Source of the DNA: Agilicoccus flavus
GTDB lineage: Bacteria > Actinomycetota > Actinomycetes > Actinomycetales > Dermatophilaceae
DNA length: 64,000 nucleotides
Direction of reading: 5' to 3'
Assembly: GCF_014857905.1 (NCBI RefSeq)
Contig: NZ_JACYXE010000014.1
Location: forward strand, 1-64,000
The translations under genes were made by a program, and so were the position numbers. This document shows, in pieces, positions 28,913-35,679 of the stretch; the first letter of the stretch is position 1; every line of letters begins with the position of its first letter. Below the pieces are notes generated by a model. That model did not search any database and was not told the origin of the DNA. It saw only the letters and a program-made list of their open reading frames with translations.

Positions 28913-30288
28913 GGGGTGTCCTTTCGGGGGCGGTCCTGCAGCGGCGGCACGTCCTGGACGTCACCGGTTCCGGCGCTGCCGGGGATGAGCGGTAGCGATT
29001 CGGGACGCCGCCCGCTGCGGGGGGCCGACGTGGGCACGGCGCCGTGCACCGTGTCCTGGATGTCGGCGCGGCGGGCGTCGTCGAGCCACTCCGCGCGCTC
29101 GGCGTCGTCGGGGGCCGCTGCGGCGATGAGGTGCGGCACGAAGCGGGAGTGATAGTCCGTCACCCAGCCGTCGGACTCCCGGATGCCGAGACCGGCGGCG
29201 TTCCCGTCGACGACCCACGCGCCGAGGACCGCCTTGTTGCCGTCGAACTCCGGCAGAGGGCACCACTGCTGATAGACGTGGCCCTCGGCGCCGTAGTCGC
29301 CGCCCTGCTCGAGCTCGATGCCGTCGGCGGGGGCGTGGATGCGGATGTTGTCGCCCTCGCGGCCGTGCAGCGGCTTGGCGACCCACGCGTCGAGGTCGTG
29401 CGGCCAGTCGAGGTAGGCGGGCAGCAGGTTGGGGTGGCCCGGATGCAGCGCCCACAGGGCCGCGAGCAGGGCCTTGTTGCTCAGCACGACCTTCCACGGC
29501 GGCTCGATCCACGTGGTCGACAGGACCCCGCGGGGCACGGACTCGACGTGCGCCCCGAAGTCCTCGGCGAACATCGCCTCCCACGGGTAGAGCTTGAGGC
29601 ACGTCCGCATCGGCTCCTCCCCGGCGGCGACGAAGCAGCGCCGGCGCGGGTCGTACCCGATCCCCCCCATGGTGATCGAGCCCGTCGGCAGGCCCGCCTG
29701 CTCGCAGGTGTCACGCAGGTACGTGCACGTCATCAGCTCCTCGCCCGTCTGCTCGCCCTCGTGGTGGGCGAACCAGACCGGCGCGTCGGGCAGCCGCGTG
29801 CGCAGCCCCTGCCACGCGAGGACGAGGCGTTCGTGCAGCGAGTTCCACTGGTCGAGGTCGGGGTGGGTGTCGGCCAGCCAGTACCACTGGGCGATGGACG
29901 CCTCGAGGAGACCCGTGGGGGTGTCGGCGTTGTACTCGAGCAGCTTGGCCGGGCCGCTCCCGTCCCAGCGCAGGTCGAAGCGGCCGAGGAGGCTGGGTGG
30001 GTCGATCTCGAGGCTCCAACGGGCGACCTCCAGCGCGCCGGGCGGCAGGCCGAGGTCGCCGAACTCGCCGGCGCACAGGTGGTGCGCCGCCTCGACGCAC
30101 ATCGCGTGCAGCGTCTCCGTGGTCTCTTCGAGTTCCTCCACTTCGGCGAGGGTGAGCTCGTAGTAGGCGCCCTCGTACCAGTAGGGGATCTCGCGCCCCG
30201 AGGGCAGTCGGGTGGTCGGGAAGACGAGCCCCTGGGACTCCACCCGCGCCCGCCAGTCGGGGCGTGGGTCCGCGGTGACTCGCCGCAT
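28909..30288 (-). CDS. Glutathionylspermidine synthase-like ATP-grasp amidoligase (YgiC/YjfC family)
   Basis: 459 residues. The C-terminal ATP-grasp domain of the glutathionylspermidine synthase family is seen in LRWDGSGPAKLLEYNADTPT (metal and Mg-ATP ligands), LKLYPWEAMFAEDFGAHVES and WVAKPLHGREGDNIRIHAP. The amidase domain of true GspS is absent, so it should only form amide bonds. The C-terminal 45 residues are Pro/Arg-rich. Start ATG 30288 shares one base with the stop of the DUF1190 gene (TGATG), and its stop overlaps the DUF350 start: a fully coupled three-gene operon. In published comparative analysis of YgiC/YjfC proteins, peptide tagging of an extracytoplasmic or membrane substrate was proposed. 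Confidence 0.85.
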   Translation of the reverse strand: MRRVTADPRPDWRARVESQGLVFPTTRLPSGREIPYWYEGAYYELTLAEVEELEETTETLHAMCVEAAHHLCAGEFGDLGLPPGALEVARWSLEIDPPSLLGRFDLRWDGSGPAKLLEYNADTPTGLLEASIAQWYWLADTHPDLDQWNSLHERLVLAWQGLRTRLPDAPVWFAHHEGEQTGEELMTCTYLRDTCEQAGLPTGSITMGGIGYDPRRRCFVAAGEEPMRTCLKLYPWEAMFAEDFGAHVESVPRGVLSTTWIEPPWKVVLSNKALLAALWALHPGHPNLLPAYLDWPHDLDAWVAKPLHGREGDNIRIHAPADGIELEQGGDYGAEGHVYQQWCPLPEFDGNKAVLGAWVVDGNAAGLGIRESDGWVTDYHSRFVPHLIAAAAPDDAERAEWLDDARRADIQDTVHGAVPTSAPRSGRRPESLPLIPGSAGTGDVQDVPPLQDRPRKDTP

Positions 30289-30683
30289 CAGCTCCCGCCC
30301 CCGCCGGCCTTGCTCCCGAAGCCGCCGCGGACCGTCGTGGACTTGCTCGTGTCGATGCTCGAGGGGTTGATGGCCCCGCCGGCGCGGGGGACGCCCCCGG
30401 TGACGTAGGTCGTGCCGCCCGGGGCGTTGAACGACCCGCCGCGGACGGGCGCGCCGATCCGGGGGGCGATGATGCCGAACGGGATGAAGTACCAGCCGTG
30501 GTTGTAGGAACGCGACTCGTCCTGGCACTGCTCGTCATCGACCCGGGCGTTCGTCGTGCGGTCGACGCAGACCCCGGCCTGCGTGGGCTCGTCGTCGTCC
30601 CCGTCGACGACGGCGATCCCGACCAGTCCGATCGCGGCGACCCCGGCGGTGAGGCCCAGTGTCACCTTCGAGGACTTCTTCAT
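30288..30683 (-). CDS. DUF1190/YgiB-YjfM-like secreted or membrane-anchored protein
   Basis: 131 residues. MKKSSKVTLGLTAGVAAIGL is an N-terminal signal or anchor; no lipobox Cys follows at the normal place. A Cys pair (QAGVCVDRTTNARVDDEQCQ) and the YgiB-like YFIPFGIIAPRIGAPVRGGS region come next, ending in a Gly/Ser-rich tail (VRGGFGSKAGGGGS). Such Gly-rich tails could be the acceptor of a peptide added by the partner ATP-grasp enzyme. GAGGGGG lies 7 nt before ATG 30683. First gene of the operon. Confidence 0.78.
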   Translation of the reverse strand: MKKSSKVTLGLTAGVAAIGLVGIAVVDGDDDEPTQAGVCVDRTTNARVDDEQCQDESRSYNHGWYFIPFGIIAPRIGAPVRGGSFNAPGGTTYVTGGVPRAGGAINPSSIDTSKSTTVRGGFGSKAGGGGS

Positions 30684-30907
30684 CGACGGACCCCCTCGGT
30701 GTCGTCGGTCGTCGCCGGCCGGTGGGCCGATTCCGGCGTATCCCCCGAGTGTACGGGCGGGCCGCGGACCCGACCCGTCCAGGTGGTGGACCGGCCGAGG
30801 GTCACCGTCCAGGCGGCTGACCTGCGACGACGTGGCGCGACCGGCCCGGACCGGGCCGTCGTGGGGGACTGTGCCGGCCCCGGACTGGGCGGCGAGCCGC
30901 TCGTGTC
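30684..30907. other. Intergenic, divergent promoter region
   Basis: About 220 bases between the divergent DUF1190 operon and the cold-shock gene leader. TACACT on the minus strand near 30750 could be a -10 box for the operon. I see no further gene. Confidence 0.35.
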
Positions 30908-31061
30908 GTAGAGTGGTCAGCGTTGTTGAGGTTGTTGGAAAGCATGGGTTGTGCCGTCCGAACCCGGGCGGCCTGCTTTTTGAGCCGACGTGTGACAAGC
31001 ATCATCAGCATCCCCGAGCATCCGAACGTCGGGTGTTCTTCGCTCAGAAGGCAGGGTTTTC
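30908..31061 (+). promoter_or_regulatory. Promoter and long 5' leader of the cold-shock gene
   Basis: TAGAGT near 30910 is a plausible -10 box, which would give a leader of about 145 nt before the ATG at 31062. Long structured leaders are usual for bacterial csp mRNAs and act in temperature-dependent translation. The leader contains pyrimidine-rich CTTTTTGAGCC and the RBS region AAGGCAGGG. The transcription start is inferred only. Confidence 0.4.
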
Positions 31062-31268
31062 ATGGCTACCGGTACCGTCAAGTGGTTCAACGCCGACAAG
31101 GGCTTCGGCTTCATCGCCCCCGACGACGGCTCGGCCGACGTCTTCGCGCACTTCAGCGCGATCAACTCGAGCGGCTTCCGTTCGCTCGACGAGGGCGCCA
31201 AGGTCGAGTTCGACACGACGCAGGGCCAGAAGGGCCTCCAGGCGTCCAACATCACGGTCCTCAACTGA
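31062..31268 (+). CDS. Cold-shock protein (CspA family)
   Basis: 68 residues, the normal length. RNP1 and RNP2 RNA-binding motifs are intact: [13 protein letters not shown] and DVFAHFSAI. It binds single-stranded RNA and DNA and acts as an RNA chaperone. The long leader and strong terminator (31304-31337) make it a single-gene unit. Confidence 0.95.
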   Translation: MATGTVKWFNADKGFGFIAPDDGSADVFAHFSAINSSGFRSLDEGAKVEFDTTQGQKGLQASNITVLN

Positions 31269-31303
31269 CCTGATCTTCGCGTCACCCACGGGTGAACGCC
31301 TCG

Positions 31304-31337
31304 CTGCGGCCCCGACGGTTCTCCGTCGGGGCCGCAG
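31304..31337 (+). terminator. Strong csp terminator
   Basis: Arms 31304-31318 and 31323-31337 are perfectly complementary over 15 bp with a TTCT loop, 35 nt after the csp stop. No U tract. Confidence 0.85.
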
Positions 31338-31413
31338 TCGCGTCCGGACGACGTCGCCGTGGTGGCACCGGCCGGACGACGCCGAAGGCCGGACCACGTG
31401 CTGGAATGGCGGG

Positions 31414-31776
31414 ATGACCGGTGACCGACCCGTGTTCGTGCTGCACGACCACGAGGTGCCCCGACGCCACCTCGATCTTCGGCTCGAGGAGGGCGGCGTG
31501 CTGCGCTCGTGGGCGGTGCCCAAGGGCATGCCCACGCGGCCAGGCCAGCATCGGCTGGCGGTGCCCGTCCCCGACCACGGCCTGGACCACGCGACCTACA
31601 CCGACGAGCACAAGTCCATCGCCGACACCGGCTGGTGGGAGCTCGAGGACCGCGACGCGCGCCGGTCCGTCTTCGTCCTCCACGGCCGGGAGGGCGCCCA
31701 CCGCTACGCGCTCATCGACACCGGCGACAACGCGCTGCTGCACCTGACGAAGGACCAGCCGGACGAGTCGCGATGA
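31414..31776 (+). CDS. Stand-alone LigD-type DNA 3'-phosphoesterase domain protein
   Basis: 120 residues, equal to the PE domain of LigD with no polymerase or ligase part. The metal and phosphate-binding signature is VLHDHEVPRRHLDLRLEEGG, followed by SWAVPKGMPTRPGQHRLAVP and YTDEHKSIADTGWWELEDRD. The PE domain trims 3'-phosphate and ribonucleotide ends before non-homologous end joining. Neither ku nor ligD appears in this window. ATG 31414 with GGCGGG upstream. Confidence 0.83.
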   Translation: MTGDRPVFVLHDHEVPRRHLDLRLEEGGVLRSWAVPKGMPTRPGQHRLAVPVPDHGLDHATYTDEHKSIADTGWWELEDRDARRSVFVLHGREGAHRYALIDTGDNALLHLTKDQPDESR

Positions 31777-31852
31777 CGGGTCTCTGGGCACACGACACAC
31801 CGCCGACCCCGGGCGGACCCGGAGCCGGCGGCGTGCGGAGGTGCGTCTGCCC

Positions 31853-32398
31853 TCAGCGCGAGGCGACCTTGGTCAGCAGGGCCTCGTTGAAGGCGGGCAG
31901 GTCGCCGGGGTTGCGGCTGGTGATGAGGTTGCCGTCGACGACGACCTCCTCGTCCTTCCACGTCGCCCCGGCGTTCTTGAGGTCGATGGCCACGGACGTG
32001 TACGACGTCATCGTCCGGCCCGAGGCGACGCCGGCGTCGATGAGGATCCACGGGGCGTGGCAGATCGCGGCGACCGGCTTGTCGGCGGTGAAGAACGCCG
32101 TGACGAACGCCTGGACGTCCTTCTCCCCGCGCATGGTGTCGGCGTTGAGGGTGCCGCCGGGCAGCACGAGGGCGGCGTAGTCGTCGGGCTTCGCATCGGC
32201 GACGGTGGCGTCCACGTCGAAGCTGTCGGCGTGGTCCCAGTCGCCCTTCATGGCGGTGATCTTCCCGCTCTCGAGCGAGATGAGCACGGGCTCGCCGCCC
32301 GCGTCCTTCACGGCCTGCCACGGCTGGGTGAGCTCGGGCTGCTCGACGCCGTTCGTGAGCAGGAAGGCGACCTTGGCTCCGGAGATGTCGGTGGGCAT
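31853..32398 (-). CDS. DJ-1/PfpI-family protein
   Basis: 181 residues. The nucleophile elbow AAICHAPWILIDAG holds Cys and His, with the supporting Glu in LLTNGVEQPELTQPW; the C-terminal SRNPGDLPAFNEALL is standard for the YhbO/PfpI group. Such proteins have been described as proteases, glyoxalases or protein/DNA deglycases and respond to stress. ATG 32398 chosen. A GAAATG-gt-CATTTC palindrome lies 77 nt upstream. Confidence 0.87.
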   Translation of the reverse strand: MPTDISGAKVAFLLTNGVEQPELTQPWQAVKDAGGEPVLISLESGKITAMKGDWDHADSFDVDATVADAKPDDYAALVLPGGTLNADTMRGEKDVQAFVTAFFTADKPVAAICHAPWILIDAGVASGRTMTSYTSVAIDLKNAGATWKDEEVVVDGNLITSRNPGDLPAFNEALLTKVASR

Positions 32399-32694
32399 GT
32401 CATTCCCCTTCAGGTCTTGTCGAGACGCGCCCCCGGTGGTCTCGTGGGAGCAGACGAGGGCGGTGTCGACGGGCGAAATGGTCATTTCACCGCTACCCGT
32501 GAACCGCCGCCATGACACGTGGCCCGAGGGGGCCGGAGACTTCGGCGAAGCAGGCCGGGGCGGCGATGCCGGGGCCGGCGTCGATCGCGCAGGTGGCGAC
32601 CCGACGTCGGTCGGCCACCTCGGCCGCCCTGAGCAGACGTGCCGAGTGCCCTCTGAGCGAGTCTCGCGGCTTCGGCGCGTCGAGGTGGGGATGC
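32399..32694. other. Intergenic with a small palindrome
   Basis: About 300 bases between the DJ-1-like gene and the sigma factor gene. GAAATG-gt-CATTTC at 32475-32488 is a perfect 6+6 palindrome in an AT-rich patch and may be an operator for the DJ-1-like gene. Nothing else is supportable. Confidence 0.4.
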
Positions 32695-32799
32695 TCACGG
32701 TAGGCGCGACCGTCGGCTCATCAGGTAGGTCCGTTCCGCCGGGTCGTGGGTGAGGTCGATGGCCCGGTCCAGAGCAAGGGCTGCCTCGGCCCAGCGTGC

Positions 32800-33975
32800 C
32801 TATCGGGCGAGGAGGTGCGCCCGCGTCGCCCACGCGGGTTGGAACCGGGCGGCCGCCGCTTCGAAGACATCGCCGAGCTCGTCGAGGAGAAGAAGGCCTG
32901 CTTCCGGGCCCTCGACCTGACCGACCACGGCGGCCAGCGCCACCGAGTTGCCCAGACTCGGCGCGATCCGATGCATGGTCAGGTGCAGTCGCGCCAGGGC
33001 CGCTAGATCACTCGGCCGGTCGGTGGCGCGGGCGCAGTGCACCGCCTGGATGGCCGCTTCGAGCTGAAAGCGCCCCAGGGTGTGCTGCGCGTGTGCTGCC
33101 CGAAGGTGCATATGGGCCCGCTCGACGAGACGGGCGTCCCACCGGGCCGGGTCCTGCTCGTCGAGTGGCACGAACCGGCCGGCGTCGTCGGTCCGGGCGT
33201 GGCGCCGGGCCGCGGACAGCTCGACGAGCGCCGCCAGGCCGCGGGCCTCCGCGTCGTCGGGCACGAGGCCGGCGAGGATCTCGGCCAGTTCGATCGCCTG
33301 TGGCGGGAGGTCGCGCTCCTGCCGGCCCGTCGTCGACCAGTCGATGACGTAGGCGGCGTAGACGGCTTCGAGGACCGCGTGAAGTCGGGCCGGGAGCACG
33401 GATCGATCCGGGATCTCGAACGGGATTCGACCGACCTTGATCCGCCGCTTGACCCGGGTCAGGCGGGTGCCCATCGTCGTCGCGGGGATCGCGAAGCTAT
33501 GCCCGATCTGGGCGGCGGTGAACCCCAGCACCGTGTTGAGCATGAGCGGCGCCCGCATCGCGGGATCGATTGCCGGATGCCCGCAGACGAGCATCAGTTC
33601 GAGGCGCCGGTCGGGGAGGGCATCCAGGTCCGTCTCGTGCAGGACGGCGGGGGCGTGCCGCAGCGGCTCCAAGGACACGGTGCGGCTCACCTCCCCGGAC
33701 CGCCAGTGGTCCCGGAGCCGATGTCGTGCGACCGTGAGCAGCCAGGCGTCGGGGTTGGCCGGGATGCCGCGCTCCGGCCACGTCCGCAGCGCTCTCTCGA
33801 AGGCGTCTGCGATCGCATCCTCGGCTGCCGTGATGTCGCAGGTGCGCGCCGCGAGCAGAGCGAGGAGACGCCCGTAGCTCGTGCGGGCGATGACGTCCGC
33901 CCGCGCGGCGACGACGCCGGGGCGGGCGCCGCGATTGCACGCGCCACCCGCCCCCGAGGCCGAGGAATCGCTCAC
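32800..33975 (-). CDS. ECF sigma factor with C-terminal extension (ECF42 type), truncated by in-frame TAG
   Basis: 391 residues to the first stop. Sigma-2 (RTSYGRLLALLAARTCDITA and AIADAFERALRTWPERGIPA) and sigma-4 (TAAQIGHSFAIPATTMGTRL) are intact, followed by the DUF6596-type extension (VLEAVYAAYVIDWSTTG). After FQPAWATRAHLLAR there is TAG at 32802-32800, yet the same frame continues ARWAEAALALDRAIDLTHDP and ends RSRLP at TGA 32695-32697, matching the normal C-terminus of the paralogue at 0.8-2 kb. So a sense codon, perhaps Leu TTG, became amber. GTG start 33975 overlaps the DGPF stop by 4 nt. Confidence 0.85.
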   Translation of the reverse strand: MSDSSASGAGGACNRGARPGVVAARADVIARTSYGRLLALLAARTCDITAAEDAIADAFERALRTWPERGIPANPDAWLLTVARHRLRDHWRSGEVSRTVSLEPLRHAPAVLHETDLDALPDRRLELMLVCGHPAIDPAMRAPLMLNTVLGFTAAQIGHSFAIPATTMGTRLTRVKRRIKVGRIPFEIPDRSVLPARLHAVLEAVYAAYVIDWSTTGRQERDLPPQAIELAEILAGLVPDDAEARGLAALVELSAARRHARTDDAGRFVPLDEQDPARWDARLVERAHMHLRAAHAQHTLGRFQLEAAIQAVHCARATDRPSDLAALARLHLTMHRIAPSLGNSVALAAVVGQVEGPEAGLLLLDELGDVFEAAAARFQPAWATRAHLLAR

Positions 33976-34343
33976 CGCGTCCAGGCTCCGTCGACGAACG
34001 ACGTCGCGGCCGCCCGCACCTCCACCGACCCGTACTGCGCGCCGGGACACTTCTCCGCCCAGCCGATGGCGGCATCCCGATCGGGAACGTCGACGACGAA
34101 GATCCCTGCGAGGGCCTCCTTCGTCGACGCGAACGGTCCGTCCTGCACCTGGGCACTCCCCATCCGCAGCGTGACCGTCGTCGTCTCCGGGCTCTGGGCG
34201 AGCACCTCCGCCGCGACGAGCACGCCCGCCGACTCCAGTGCCCTGCCGTAGGCGCCGAACGCCTCCTGCATCTCCTGGATCAGGTCCGGCGAGATCTCGC
34301 CCTCGCTCGGCTCGTCGCTGTGCAGCAGCAGTGCGAAGCGCAT
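33972..34343 (-). CDS. YCII-related DGPF-domain protein, partner of ECF sigma factor
   Basis: 123 residues. The DGPF motif appears as VQDGPFASTKEALAGIFVVD, and the C-terminus is VEVRAAATSFVDGAWTR. It is the second DGPF protein here, diverged from the one at 2.1-2.4 kb (which has DGPY). It precedes the sigma gene and shares the GTGA overlap, so sigma translation depends on it. ATG 34343. Confidence 0.85.
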   Translation of the reverse strand: MRFALLLHSDEPSEGEISPDLIQEMQEAFGAYGRALESAGVLVAAEVLAQSPETTTVTLRMGSAQVQDGPFASTKEALAGIFVVDVPDRDAAIGWAEKCPGAQYGSVEVRAAATSFVDGAWTR

Positions 34344-34654
34344 GTCGTTCTCCTTCGTTCCGGGCCGCCTCGTGCGACCGCTGCTTCGATGACGATCCAG
34401 TCGTCCCCATTTCGTCACGTCGGTCCGGTGGGTGCCCCGTAGACGTGCCCCCACTTCCGCGCTCCCGCCGGCAGGGAACACCGTCGATCGCGCCGACACC
34501 CGCTGCCGTCTGCGGCCGTCGATCGTCGGCATGTACCGGAGCACGTGTCCGGCCGGGCCGCCGACGGAACCGGGCAGAGGCCTGAACTCACACGGCGCGA
34601 TTCGCCACCGGCGTTCGTCACGCCGCCCCCGGAAGTGCTCGCGTTCCGGCCCGC
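34344..34654. other. Intergenic, no gene seen
   Basis: About 310 bases between the SMP-30-like gene and the second DGPF-sigma operon. It must contain the DGPF promoter. I saw no convincing coding frame, hairpin or operator. Confidence 0.4.
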
Positions 34655-35587
34655 TCAGCCGCGCGAGCGGAGGACCTGGGCGGCGTCGCGGACGCGGGTG
34701 CGCACCGCGTACAGCGAGTCCGAGGCAAGGACGAACAGGGTGGTGCCGTCGTCGCCGCCGAAGCACAGGTTGCCGACCTTGCGCGGGGTGGGCACGACGC
34801 CGATCTCGCGGCCGTCCGGGGTGAACACGTGGACGCCGTCGCCGGCGGAGGACCACAGGTGACCGTGCTCGTCGACGCGGAAGCCGTCGGGGACGCCGTC
34901 CTGGATCGTCACGACCGTGCGACCGTGCATGCACCTGCGCCCGTCGCGCACGTCGTAGGCGCGGATGTGGTGGCCGCCCGAGGGGTTCGGCTCCCCGCTC
35001 GGGAGGTCGGTCGAGGTGTCGGAGACGTAGAGGATCGACTCGTCGGGGGAGAAGGCGAGGCCGTTCGGCTGCTCGAGGTCGGTGACGACCGGGGTGGCCT
35101 CGCCCGTGGCCGGGTCGAACCGGAACACCCAGCGCCCGCCGTACTCGAGCTCGCCCGGGTGCCCCTCGCCCTCCTTCTCGATGCCGTACGAGGGGTCGGT
35201 GAACCACACCGCGCCGTCCGAGGCGACGACCACGTCGTTGGGTGAGTTGAACCGCGCCCCCCGGTAGGTCGAGACCAGCTCCGTGACGTCCCCTCCCCGG
35301 TCGACCTCGACGCGTCGCCGCCCGTGAGAGCACTGGACGACCTCCCCCCGCAGGCCCAGGGTGCGGCCGTTCGTGAACTCCACACCCTCCGCGTAGACCG
35401 TGAGCCCTTCCTGCTCGCACCAGCTCAGGATGCGGTCGCCCGGAATGTCACTGAAGCGCAGCGTCCGGGACTCGGGGATCCACACCGGCCCCTCCGCCCA
35501 CGTGGCGCCGCTCGCGAGGAGCTCGGCGGTGGGCTCGGACTCGAACAGGTCGGGGTGCACGGCGCCTCCAGGGACGGTCGGGATCAT
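34655..35587 (-). CDS. SMP-30/gluconolactonase-family protein
   Basis: 310 residues, six-bladed beta-propeller. The metal-binding Glu is in ATWAEGPVWIPESRTLRFSD, the first Asn in FNSPNDVVVASDGAVWFTDP and the Asn-Gly pair in EQPNGLAFSPDESILYVSDT. These are the residues that hold the catalytic divalent ion in lactonases and senescence marker protein 30. It should open a sugar lactone. Divergent from the UvrA-like gene; 92 bases between starts. Confidence 0.88.
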   Translation of the reverse strand: MIPTVPGGAVHPDLFESEPTAELLASGATWAEGPVWIPESRTLRFSDIPGDRILSWCEQEGLTVYAEGVEFTNGRTLGLRGEVVQCSHGRRRVEVDRGGDVTELVSTYRGARFNSPNDVVVASDGAVWFTDPSYGIEKEGEGHPGELEYGGRWVFRFDPATGEATPVVTDLEQPNGLAFSPDESILYVSDTSTDLPSGEPNPSGGHHIRAYDVRDGRRCMHGRTVVTIQDGVPDGFRVDEHGHLWSSAGDGVHVFTPDGREIGVVPTPRKVGNLCFGGDDGTTLFVLASDSLYAVRTRVRDAAQVLRSRG

Positions 35588-35679
35588 CTGGTCGGACCAC
35601 CCTAGGGACCCAAGCCGGCAGCGCCGGGTCGGAGCGTGTCGGACACTGGACCCACCGCCCGATCCGAGGAGACCCGAGC

